A stretch of 6,289 bases of DNA from Desulfovibrio sp. (GTDB lineage: Bacteria; Desulfobacterota; Desulfovibrionia; Desulfovibrionales; Desulfovibrionaceae), in NCBI GenBank assembly GCA_014804905.1, contig JAAUYX010000097.1, positions 1-6,289 on the forward strand, read 5' to 3'. Position 1 is the first letter of the stretch. Every line of letters begins with the position of its first letter. This document shows, piece after piece, positions 1 to 5,979 of this stretch. The notes under the pieces are model-generated. The model saw only the letters and a program-made list of their open reading frames with translations. It was not told the origin of the DNA and did no database searches. A program made the position numbers and the translations under genes.

Positions 1-450
1 CAGGTGGCCGCCACCGTCAAGATGATCCAGAACGTGCTCATCGGCGTGACCGCCTTCTGCGTGGCCATCTACTTCACCAAGACGGAGAACAGCGGCGAGA
101 CGGTGGGCGCGAGCGAAATCTGGAACCGCTTCCCGAAGTTCGTCATCGGCTTCCTCGGCGTCTCCATCATCATGTCCATCATCAGCGCCCAGCTTGGCGG
201 TGACTTCGCCAAGATGCTTGTTGACAACGGCGTCAACAAGATCGCCAACCCGCTGCGCGGCTGGTTCTTCTGCCTGGCGTTTATCGCCATCGGCCTCACC
301 ACCGACTTCCGCGTCCTTGCCAAGTACTTCAAGGGCGGCAAGCCGGTCATCCTCTATGTGTGCGGCCAGTCCCTGAACCTCGCCCTGACCCTGCTCATGG
401 CCTGGATCATGTTCTACAAGGTCTTCCCCGAAATCACGGCGCGCATCTAG
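1..450 (+). CDS. YeiH/UPF0324 family putative sulfate exporter, C-terminal part
   Basis: Partial gene: the reading frame is open from the left edge (first codon CAG, then GTG) to the TAG at 448-450, giving about 149 C-terminal residues of a family that is usually about 350 residues long. The frame has four hydrophobic stretches: near residues 10-25, FVIGFLGVSIIMSIIS near 47-62, GWFFCLAFIAIGLTT near 86-100 and a long one near 115-140. The pattern VKMIQN at the start, FPKFVIGFLG, AIGLTTDF and GGKP near the end matches the C-terminal half of E. coli YeiH and the Cons_hypoth698 family. These are inner-membrane proteins annotated as putative sulfate exporters; the transported substrate is not firmly established. 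In a sulfate reducer a role in sulfur-anion movement is plausible but inferred. The GTG at position 4 is an internal codon and not the true start. The gene ends just before a strong terminator. Confidence 0.85.
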   Translation, partial: QVAATVKMIQNVLIGVTAFCVAIYFTKTENSGETVGASEIWNRFPKFVIGFLGVSIIMSIISAQLGGDFAKMLVDNGVNKIANPLRGWFFCLAFIAIGLTTDFRVLAKYFKGGKPVILYVCGQSLNLALTLLMAWIMFYKVFPEITARI

Positions 451-463
451 CGCACCGCACAGC

Positions 464-501
464 AAAAGCCGCCGCGGCCCAATGCCGCGGCGGCTTTTTT
501 T
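464..501 (+). terminator. Strong intrinsic terminator after the YeiH-like gene
   Basis: An 11-bp perfect GC stem (468-478 GCCGCCGCGGC with 484-494) closes a five-base CCAAT loop. The stem is extended by AAAA (464-467) pairing with the first Ts, and a run of seven Ts (495-501) follows. It begins 13 bases after the stop codon and should end rightward transcripts of the YeiH-like gene. The A-run on the other side could also give it some leftward activity. Confidence 0.93.
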
Positions 502-513
502 CGTGAGCCCACC

Positions 514-828
514 ATGCCCCGCGCCGCACGCACCATCTTCCGCCTCTGCTGCTGGATTGGCGGCCTGTGGCTGTTCTTCTGCGTTCTCGGGCCCTGGCTC
601 TTCTCGCTCTCGCCCGCGTGGCAACGCTATGACGCCGTGCAGGAAGAGCACAATATCCACAGCGGCGCCATCTACTACACCGATGTTCCGGTGACGCAGG
701 CCTCCGAGGAGGCCACGCGCAAGGCCGTGCGCGAAGGCATGGCCCTGCGGATGCAGCAGCGCCTTGCGGACCGCAAGGCCGCTGAAGCCGCAAAGCAGGG
801 AGCGGAGGCGGATGACAAAAGCCGCTGA
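514..828 (+). CDS. Small single-pass membrane protein of unknown function
   Basis: A 104-residue protein that I do not recognise as a named family. Residues 1-10 are basic (MPRAARTIFR). Residues about 8-31 form one hydrophobic, Trp/Phe/Cys-rich membrane segment (LCCWIGGLWLFFCVLGPWLF). The rest (from about residue 33) is polar, with a charged, Ala/Glu/Lys/Arg-rich C-terminal region (about 63-104) likely to be helical or coiled-coil. The ATG at 514 is the only good start in frame; the next ATG codons are at residues 76 and 80. The ribosome site is weak (GTGAG at 503-507, six bases upstream). The start lies only 12 bases past the terminator T-run, leaving no room for a separate promoter downstream of the hairpin. 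Its 3' end overlaps the DUF523 gene by 17 bases, which suggests translational coupling. The coding call rests on an uninterrupted frame, a sensible membrane segment and the tight overlap. Confidence 0.7.
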   Translation: MPRAARTIFRLCCWIGGLWLFFCVLGPWLFSLSPAWQRYDAVQEEHNIHSGAIYYTDVPVTQASEEATRKAVREGMALRMQQRLADRKAAEAAKQGAEADDKSR

Positions 829-1321
829 GCTCACGCCCGGCAGCCCGCAAGGGGCCAGGCCCGCGCCCCGCTATGTGGTGAGCGGCTGCCTGGCCGGGCT
901 TTGCTGCCGCTATGACGGGGGCAGCAACCCGTGCCCCGAAGTGGTGAAGCTCGTGGAAGCGGGCCTTGCCGTGCCCGTGTGCCCGGAAAGCCTTTCGGGC
1001 CTTCCCGTGCCGAGACCGCCGTGCGAGCAGGTGCCGGGCGGGCCGGACAAGAACGAAATCCGCGTGCTTTCCCGTGACGGCGCGGATGTGACCGCGGCCT
1101 TCAAGCTCGGGGCCAGGCGCGCCCTTGAGGCGGCCCTTGCCACGGACTGCCGCGGCGCCATCCTCAAGGCGCGCTCGCCCTCCTGCGGGGTGGGCACGGT
1201 CTATGACGGCAGCTTCAGCCACACCTTGCGCCCCGGCGACGGGCTCTGGGCGCGCCTTTTGCGCGAAGCGGGCTTCAGCCTCTGGACCGAGGACGACCTT
1301 CCCCCAGGCCTCGGCGCCTGA
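812..1321 (+). CDS. DUF523 / TudS-like iron-sulfur protein
   Basis: A 169-residue protein with DUF523 hallmarks: YVVSGCLAGLCCRYDGG (21-37), VPVCPESLSGLPVPRPPCE (54-72), DVTAAFKLGA (92-101), ILKARSPSCGVG (117-128) and YDGSF (131-135). The cysteines in the three conserved blocks are C26, C57 and C125; in studied family members (TudS, thiouracil desulfidase) three cysteines hold a [4Fe-4S] cluster whose free iron takes the sulfur from thiouracil. Desulfidase activity here is inferred from the family; the natural substrate is unknown. Extra cysteines (C31, C32, C41, C71, C113) are present. The frame is open further upstream to an ATG at 764, but the ATG at 812 is preferred because AGGGAG (797-802) lies nine bases before it and the upstream version adds only an Arg/Pro-rich shadow of the preceding gene. 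The chosen start still leaves about 20 residues before the domain. The 17-base overlap with the membrane-protein gene implies co-translation. Confidence 0.9.
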   Translation: MTKAAELTPGSPQGARPAPRYVVSGCLAGLCCRYDGGSNPCPEVVKLVEAGLAVPVCPESLSGLPVPRPPCEQVPGGPDKNEIRVLSRDGADVTAAFKLGARRALEAALATDCRGAILKARSPSCGVGTVYDGSFSHTLRPGDGLWARLLREAGFSLWTEDDLPPGLGA

Positions 1322-1341
1322 GTTCCGGCTGGCGCACCGCC

Positions 1342-1358
1342 GCGGCGGCTCCGCCGCC
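1342..1358. terminator. GC hairpin between convergent genes, weak terminator candidate
   Basis: The 75-base gap between the convergent DUF523 and diguanylate cyclase genes holds a short GC hairpin (GGCGGC at 1344-1349 with GCCGCC at 1353-1358, or a shifted 7-bp pairing at 1342-1357). No T-run follows on either strand. A pyrimidine-rich stretch (CTCCCCCTCCC) lies to its right. It may help end transcripts from both sides, possibly with Rho, but it could equally be chance in GC-rich DNA. Confidence 0.3.
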
Positions 1359-1396
1359 TCCCCCTCCCTTCCCGCGCAACTCTGCGCCCCGCTGTC

Positions 1397-3319
1397 TCAG
1401 CCCTGCCGCCGCTCGGCCTCCCCGGCCGGGCCCCTGCTTACAGTGAAGTTGTTCTTCCCGTTCTGCTTGGTCTCGTAAAGGGCCGCATCCGCGCTCTGGT
1501 AGAGCTCGATGAAACGTGTGCCGTCCGCCGGGGCGAAACTCACGCCGATGCTGGCCGAGACCTGCCAGCGGGCTTCGCCGTCCGTGCAGGTAAAATGCAG
1601 GGCTTCCACGAGTTCTCGGGCCTTTTGCTCCGCCCAGTCCCGGCTCGGGATGGGAATGAAGGCCACGAATTCGTCGCCGCCGATGCGGCCCACGATGTCA
1701 TCCTCGCGGAAGTGCTTCCTGATGGTCGCGGAAAACTCCCGGATGCAGAGGTCGCCGAAGGCGTGGCCGAAAGTGTCGTTGGCGTGCTTGAAATCATCGA
1801 TATCAAAGATGAAGAAGGAGAATTCGCTCCCCGGATGGTGCGCCAGCGCATCGTCGATCATGCGCTCCGTGGCCTTCTTGTTGTAGCACTTGGTCATTTC
1901 GTCCATATTGGCCAAGGCTTCCTTCTGCTTCTCCACATCGATGTTCTTTCTGTAAGTGAACATGTGCAGGGAATCGTCGTCCGGCGAATAGAACACATGG
2001 GCGTCGATGCGCATCCAGTGATAGGTCTGGCCGTCCTGGGTAATCATGAAGTCATAGCGCAGGTGCTGGTTGCCCCTGGCGAATTCCCGCAGCACGTTCC
2101 TGGTGGAGAAATGCGCGATATAGCCCTCGCGGAATTCGGGCTTGATCTGCTTTTCGGCAATGATGCGCACGCCCTCGTCAAAGGAGAGCCCGCTTGCGCC
2201 GATGCGGGCGAAATAGTCCTCCGTGTTCTTGCCTACGCAGCGGTTGCGGGTGATGTTCCATTCATAGATGTCGTCATAGAGCTGTTCCGTGGCCTGCTTG
2301 AAAAGGCCGAGGCGCTGCTCGATGACGCCGGTGATCTTTTTGTTGAAGCTCCTGATGACCAGGGTGATGATGGTGAGCACACTCGCCATGATGAGCGCGA
2401 GCACAAGGATTGACGTGGCGATCTGCCCCTTCAGCTTGCCCACCAGCGGCGCCGTGTCCTGCTCCACGAGCAGGTACCACGAAAGCTCCGGCATGTAGCG
2501 GGTGACCAGATAGGCCGATTCCTTGCCTTCGGGCCCCGTGCCCGCCCAGAGGCCGAAGTTCTCGTCGCTGTTGCGCCTCCCGAGGATTTCCGGCCGCAGC
2601 TTTTCCCTGCCCGCGAGCGTGAACCAGTTCTTGCCCTCCTCCCCGGTATGCGCGCGCGAAAGCTCGATGCGCCCCGCGCTGTTGAGGAGGAACACCTCCA
2701 CCCCGTAACGCTCCTCGTACTCCTTGAGAATGTGCTTGAGGGAGGCGGTGCCGATGCCGATGCCCACCACGCCGAGCGTTTCGCCCCAGGGGTCCACGAC
2801 CTTGCAGTTCACGAAGACGGCCGCGGCATTGTCCGCGCCCGTGGCCCTCTCCGTATCCACGTTGAGGGAATATTGCCGCTTCGAGGCCATGAGGCCGGCA
2901 TACCAGGCATTTTCCGGGGCGCCGGGGGCGAGGACGCGGTCGATGCCGCCAGCGCTGTAGTAGCGGCGGCTCGCGGCCGACACGAGAAAGACCGCGTCAA
3001 AGTGGTTCGCTTCCTGATAGGCGGCAAGATAGGACTGGATGGCGCGGGTGAACTCCGCCTCGTCCAGGTGCGCGCGCTCGCGCAGGAGATAGTCGGCGAG
3101 GAAGGTGTCCCCGGCCATGGTCAGGGCGATGGTCACGGGCCGGTTGAGCACCGAGGAGAGCCGGAAATAGATGCTGTCCGCGGTAAGCGCCGAGACCTGC
3201 TCCAGGTTGGCCAGCGAAACGCGGTAATTGGCGCTGTGGCTGAAAAAGGCGGTGAGGACAAAGCCCACGAGGAGGATTAAGCCCACCAGCAGATTTGTCT
3301 TGACTACCCTGCTGCGCAT
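1397..3319 (-). CDS. Membrane-bound sensor diguanylate cyclase (dCache-PAS-GGDEF)
   Basis: A 640-residue inner-membrane protein predicted to make cyclic di-GMP from two GTP. Order of parts: short basic N-terminus, membrane helix at about 9-26, an extracytoplasmic dCache-like sensor at about 30-295 (including VVDPWGETLGVVGIGIG, 174-190), second membrane helix at about 301-322, a PAS-like domain at about 340-462 (DDIYEWNITRNR, then YHWMRIDAHVFY) and a GGDEF domain at about 470-627. Catalytic features are intact: metal-binding FDIDDFKHAND (505-515), GGDEF at 547-551, and an inhibitory I-site RxxD (REDD, 538-541) five residues before it, so product feedback is expected. The ATG at 3319 is chosen because AGGGAGG sits four bases upstream and the membrane helix follows at once; the longer frame up to 3484 only adds an Arg/Pro-rich shadow of the protease gene. 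It follows the protease gene by 58 bases with no clear terminator, so co-transcription is likely. The sensed ligand is unknown. Confidence 0.93.
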   Translation of the reverse strand: MRSRVVKTNLLVGLILLVGFVLTAFFSHSANYRVSLANLEQVSALTADSIYFRLSSVLNRPVTIALTMAGDTFLADYLLRERAHLDEAEFTRAIQSYLAAYQEANHFDAVFLVSAASRRYYSAGGIDRVLAPGAPENAWYAGLMASKRQYSLNVDTERATGADNAAAVFVNCKVVDPWGETLGVVGIGIGTASLKHILKEYEERYGVEVFLLNSAGRIELSRAHTGEEGKNWFTLAGREKLRPEILGRRNSDENFGLWAGTGPEGKESAYLVTRYMPELSWYLLVEQDTAPLVGKLKGQIATSILVLALIMASVLTIITLVIRSFNKKITGVIEQRLGLFKQATEQLYDDIYEWNITRNRCVGKNTEDYFARIGASGLSFDEGVRIIAEKQIKPEFREGYIAHFSTRNVLREFARGNQHLRYDFMITQDGQTYHWMRIDAHVFYSPDDDSLHMFTYRKNIDVEKQKEALANMDEMTKCYNKKATERMIDDALAHHPGSEFSFFIFDIDDFKHANDTFGHAFGDLCIREFSATIRKHFREDDIVGRIGGDEFVAFIPIPSRDWAEQKARELVEALHFTCTDGEARWQVSASIGVSFAPADGTRFIELYQSADAALYETKQNGKNNFTVSRGPAGEAERRQG

Positions 3320-3377
3320 GATGCCTCCCTCTGCCTTTCCCCGTCTGCCGCCCGTCGCGCCGGGTTTTCGCCGCGTC

Positions 3378-3890
3378 TCAGGCGGCCGGGGCGCCCTGGG
3401 GCTGCTGCCTCGGCGTGGCCGTGATGCCGCGGCGCGCGAGCTCGGCCACGGCCTTGGCGCAAAATTCGGGGAGCTTCGCCTCAAGCGCCGGCGTGAGCTC
3501 GGGCGAAAGCGTCCCGCAGTCCACGGGCTGGATACCGATGATGAAGGCGTCCGGCCGGGCGCCCGCGAGCTCGCAACTGATGAGCGTGTCCACGAGGTCG
3601 GTCTGGTGCGTGGAATCCCTGAAGCTCAGGCTCTTGCGCAGGTCCTCCCCCTCCAGGAGGTAGATGGTTCCCGGCGCTCCTGGGCCGAGCACAACGTCCA
3701 GCACCACCAGAAGGTCCGCATCCATAATGTCGGGCATGAGAAAGAGGCCGAGCGTGCCGCCGTCCAAAAGGCGCACATTGTCCGGCCAGACATAGTCCCG
3801 CTCGAGCCGGTTCACGGCGGCCACGCCGAAGCCCTCGTCGCTGAGGAGGATATTGCCCACGCCGAGCACGAGCACCCGCGGTTCTGCCAT
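3378..3890 (-). CDS. hynC: [NiFe] hydrogenase maturation protease (HybD/HycI-type, peptidase M52)
   Basis: A 170-residue cytoplasmic endopeptidase that removes the C-terminal extension of a hydrogenase large subunit once nickel has been inserted. The N-terminal VLVLGVGNILLSDEGFGV (residues 6-23) is the family signature; E19, D65 (LLVVLDVVLGPG) and H96 (DSTHQTDLVD) match the three nickel-sensing ligands of E. coli HybD (Glu16, Asp62, His93). Length is normal for the family, with an Ala/Pro/Gln-rich tail at about 160-170. Start: the ATG at 3890 has a perfect AGGAGG four bases upstream (3895-3900). The presumed substrate, the hydrogenase large subunit, is encoded upstream on the same strand, but 397 non-coding bases separate the two genes. 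The symbol follows the D. fructosovorans hynABC convention and is inferred from family and context. Confidence 0.93.
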   Translation of the reverse strand: MAEPRVLVLGVGNILLSDEGFGVAAVNRLERDYVWPDNVRLLDGGTLGLFLMPDIMDADLLVVLDVVLGPGAPGTIYLLEGEDLRKSLSFRDSTHQTDLVDTLISCELAGARPDAFIIGIQPVDCGTLSPELTPALEAKLPEFCAKAVAELARRGITATPRQQPQGAPAA

Positions 3891-3994
3891 CTGCCCTCCT
3901 TGCGCTCTGCTGCAATGGTTCTGGCGTGAAAGACTTGCAGGCCTTTCGGCGCGTATGGAACCCTGCCATGGCTGTGCTGCCTTGTAATGCCGAA

Positions 3995-4000
3995 ATTATC
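3995..4000 (-). promoter_or_regulatory. Possible -10 element for the protease / cyclase transcript
   Basis: On the minus strand GATAAT (five of six matches to TATAAT) lies just past the large inverted repeat, about 100 bases upstream of the protease ATG. The -35 position would fall in the arm of the repeat and matches TTGACA poorly (about CACCGA); a TTGACG overlaps the wrong spacing. It could allow the protease and cyclase to be expressed independently of the hydrogenase structural genes, but the match is weak and could be chance in this AT-richer patch. Confidence 0.2.
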
Positions 4001-4014
4001 CGTCAAAAACAGCC

Positions 4015-4110
4015 TTTTCGGTGCTGGCTGCGTCAGAGAAAAATTTCCTTGGTCGAGTACTTAAGTACACTCCCTGCGGAAATTTTTATCTTCCTTGCCA
4101 GCACCGAAAA
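4015..4110. repeat. 96-base imperfect inverted repeat (long hairpin, nested palindrome)
   Basis: The outer arms are a perfect 14-bp match: TTTTCGGTGCTGGC (4015-4028) with its reverse complement at 4097-4110. Inside lies a second 10-bp perfect arm pair, AAAAATTTCC (4039-4048) with 4078-4087, plus a few further pairs (4035-4037 with 4089-4091). The centre holds the 12-bp palindrome GTACTTAAGTAC (4057-4068). The arms are separated by short unpaired stretches, so the RNA would form one long interrupted hairpin on either strand. T-rich runs follow on both sides (4114-4122 on the + strand; TGTTTTTG, at 4004-4011, on the - strand), so it could act as a two-way terminator. The architecture resembles intergenic repeat elements or miniature inverted-repeat elements; whether it recurs in the genome cannot be seen here. 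No target-site duplication was evident. Confidence 0.85.
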
Positions 4111-4143
4111 ATCTTATTTTTTAGGATTCTTCCGGCACCAGCA

Positions 4144-4170
4144 TCCGTCTGTCGCTGCGCTCCAGACGGA
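4144..4170. repeat. Second intergenic hairpin
   Basis: A perfect 8-bp inverted repeat, TCCGTCTG (4144-4151) with CAGACGGA (4163-4170), surrounds an 11-base loop. It has no T-run directly after it on either strand, so it is not a standard terminator. It lies between the long inverted repeat and the GC-rich hairpin and may be part of the same structured element or of a small RNA. Confidence 0.6.
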
Positions 4171-4212
4171 ACCTCGAATTTCCTCAATCACAGCAAGCTA
4201 GAACGCATACGG

Positions 4213-4246
4213 CGAGGGCGGGCCCGAAGCCCGCCCCCGATTTTTT
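4213..4246 (+). terminator. GC-rich intrinsic terminator oriented to the + strand
   Basis: A perfect 8-bp stem GGGCGGGC (4216-4223) with GCCCGCCC (4229-4236) closes a five-base CCGAA loop; past an A/C mismatch two more pairs (4213-4214 with 4238-4239) extend it. Six Ts (4241-4246) follow on the + strand. On the minus strand, the direction of the hydrogenase genes, the hairpin begins about 50 bases after the large-subunit stop but has its A-run before the stem and no T-run after it. It may still shield or end the hydrogenase mRNA, but by sequence it is a better terminator for a rightward transcript, for which no gene is visible. Confidence 0.65.
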
Positions 4247-4287
4247 CTTGCTTCCGGTCCGCGTCGCCGCGCCGGGCGTGAGGCGCT

Positions 4288-5970
4288 TTACAGCACCTTG
4301 AACTTGTGGACCTGATTGGTCTCGCCGTCGATGACATGCACCGCGCAGGCGATGCAGGGGTCAAAGGAGTGGACCACGCGCAGGATTTCCACCGGACGCG
4401 CCGGGTCGGCCACGGGCGTGCCCACGAGCGCCTCCTCGCAGGCGCTGGGCACGTTCTTGGCGTCACGCGGGCTCAGGTTCCAGGTGGTGGGCACCACCAG
4501 CTGGAAATTGGCGATGCGCGCGTCGTCATCTGTCACGATCCAGTGGGAGAGGCCGCCGCGCGGGGCGTTGACAAAGCCCACGCCCCTGGCGCTCTTGGGC
4601 GGCTCGTAGTTCTCCACAATCTGCTGGTCTTTGGTAATGTTGTTTTCGTACTGCTTGATCCAGGTCTCGATCTGCTGGGCCACGGCCAAGGCCTCGATGC
4701 CGCGCGCGGCCGTGCGGCCGAGCGTGGAGAAGAGGGCCTCGGGCCCGACCTGGAGCACGCCGAGCACCTTGTCCACCATGGGCTTGATGGTCCTGTGCTC
4801 CTGCGCGTAGGACACGAGCACCTGCGCGAGCGGCCCGGTCTCCACGGAGATGCCGTCGTAGCGCGGGGCCTTGAGCCAGGAATACTTGTCCTTGTCGCCC
4901 ATCTTGGTGAAGTAGGGCACGGTCTCGCCTTCGTAGGGATGGCGGGCCTTGTCGCCCTCGTACCAGCTGTGGGCCACGCCCTCGGCGATCTTGTTGGGGT
5001 CCATGTCGCGAACCTTGCCGATCTTGCGGTCAAGGATGACGCCGGGCCTGAGCCAGCGCTTCTGGAGATCGCGCTCGCAGCCGGGGTCCGGGAACTCGCC
5101 GAAGGCCATGAAGTTGCGCGTGCCGCCGTAGGTGGCGCATTCCTTGTACTGGCTCGCGATGGCGATGAGGTCGGGGATGTAGTAATCCTCAATGAAGGCC
5201 AGCGTTTCCTTGTAAAGGTCGGTGAATTCCTTGATGCGCTCGGGCGTCAGCGCGCCGTAGTTGGTGACACCGCCGGGCACGGTGAACTGGGTATGCGGGT
5301 TCTTGGCGCCGAACACGGCCATGGCGCGCGCCGCCTTGACCTGCACGCGCAGGGCGGCGAGGTAGTCGGCCGTGCCGATGAGGTTGAGCTCCGGGCTCAG
5401 GTGATAGGCCGGGTGATTGCCGAGGAAGTAGGCGTTGGTGAAGGGCCCGAGCTGGCCACTGTCCACAAAGGCCTTGAGCTTGGCCTGCACGGCGCGGTAA
5501 TCGTCGGGCGTGACCTTGCGGTTGGAGATGGAATTGGCAATCTGCGCGGCCTTGACCGGGTCGCCCTGGAGCGCGTTGACCACGTCCACGAAGTCCAGCG
5601 CGTGCAGGGCGTAGAAATGCACGAGATGGTCATGCAGGTAGAGCATGGCCAGGACGAGGTTGCGCAGGTAGGTCGCGTTGGCCGGAATGGGCTTGTTGAT
5701 GGCGTCTTCCACGGCGCGCGTGGATGCGAGCGAGTGGCTGTAGGTACAGACGCCGCAGGTGCGCTGCGTGAAATGGGGCGCGTCAAAGGGGTTGCGCCCC
5801 TTGAGGATGATCTCCAGCCCGCGGAACAGCGTGCCCACGCAGCGGGCTTCCTTGATTTTGCCCCTTTCCACCTCCGCCTCGATGCGGAGATGCCCCTCGA
5901 TGCGGGTCAGCGGATCGACCACCACCTGGCCGGTATAGTTGCTCTGGGGCGCTTGAATGACCTGGCTCAT
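4288..5970 (-). CDS. hynB: Periplasmic [NiFe] hydrogenase large subunit (precursor)
   Basis: A complete 560-residue catalytic subunit that binds the Ni-Fe active site and splits or forms H2. The N-terminal part has RIEGH (23-27, with the family's proton-transfer Glu at E25) and the first nickel pair in RTCGVCTYSH (C72, C75). The C-terminal part has the conserved Arg in APRGGLSHW (R471) and the second pair in DPCIACAVH (C539, C542, H545). A 15-residue tail (546-560, ending HKFKVL) follows His545 and is the peptide removed on maturation, giving a 545-residue mature protein. Codon 539 is an ordinary Cys codon, so this is a [NiFe] and not a [NiFeSe] enzyme. There is no signal peptide; in this family the subunit is exported with the Tat-signal-bearing small subunit. 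AGGGGG (5976-5981), overlapping the small-subunit stop, lies five bases before the ATG, and the subunits are nine bases apart. Features fit the Desulfovibrio group 1b type. Symbols differ between species (hynB/hydB for the large subunit). Confidence 0.98.
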   Translation of the reverse strand: MSQVIQAPQSNYTGQVVVDPLTRIEGHLRIEAEVERGKIKEARCVGTLFRGLEIILKGRNPFDAPHFTQRTCGVCTYSHSLASTRAVEDAINKPIPANATYLRNLVLAMLYLHDHLVHFYALHALDFVDVVNALQGDPVKAAQIANSISNRKVTPDDYRAVQAKLKAFVDSGQLGPFTNAYFLGNHPAYHLSPELNLIGTADYLAALRVQVKAARAMAVFGAKNPHTQFTVPGGVTNYGALTPERIKEFTDLYKETLAFIEDYYIPDLIAIASQYKECATYGGTRNFMAFGEFPDPGCERDLQKRWLRPGVILDRKIGKVRDMDPNKIAEGVAHSWYEGDKARHPYEGETVPYFTKMGDKDKYSWLKAPRYDGISVETGPLAQVLVSYAQEHRTIKPMVDKVLGVLQVGPEALFSTLGRTAARGIEALAVAQQIETWIKQYENNITKDQQIVENYEPPKSARGVGFVNAPRGGLSHWIVTDDDARIANFQLVVPTTWNLSPRDAKNVPSACEEALVGTPVADPARPVEILRVVHSFDPCIACAVHVIDGETNQVHKFKVL

Positions 5971-5979
5971 GGTTTCCCC

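Larger units (their letters stand above)
3891..4287. other. 397-base structured intergenic region between hydrogenase and protease genes
   Basis: No gene is supported here. The stretch is visibly richer in A/T than the flanking genes and contains three separate hairpin-forming elements (4015-4110, 4144-4170, 4213-4246) plus the ribosome site and leader of the protease gene (3891 to about 4000). Short frames on the + strand (for example 3926-4201) run straight through the inverted repeats and show no recognisable domain. The part from about 3901 to 3994 shows nothing beyond a possible leader for the protease mRNA. Confidence 0.75.

Noticed and set aside
434..1222. 262-residue minus-strand frame opposite the membrane-protein and DUF523 genes
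   Set aside because: It is Arg/Ala/Pro/His-rich, a typical antisense shadow in GC-rich DNA, and the opposite strand encodes a recognisable DUF523 domain.
1595..3280. Long + strand frames (1595-2413 and 2648-3280) opposite the diguanylate cyclase gene
   Set aside because: The minus-strand protein has intact dCache, PAS and GGDEF motifs throughout. The + strand frames show no domain and reflect third-position GC bias.
3320..3484. 55-residue N-terminal extension of the diguanylate cyclase
   Set aside because: It overlaps the protease coding end and is Arg/Pro/Ser-rich. The ATG at 3319 has a strong ribosome site and begins directly before the first membrane helix.
3228..3929. 233-residue + strand frame opposite the protease gene
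   Set aside because: It covers the recognisable M52 protease with its metal ligands on the other strand and has no family features of its own.
3926..4201. 91-residue + strand frame in the gap between hydrogenase and protease genes
   Set aside because: It runs through the arms of the inverted repeat, has no clear ribosome site, and its sequence shows no domain or membrane pattern. It looks like an open frame by chance in a repeat.
4015..4246. CRISPR array or tandem repeats
   Set aside because: The repeats are inverted, not direct, and there is no regular repeat-spacer pattern.
4288..4370. Possible [NiFeSe] hydrogenase with selenocysteine in the C-terminal CxxC
   Set aside because: The position before IAC is a normal TGC cysteine codon and no in-frame TGA occurs, so this is a standard [NiFe] enzyme.
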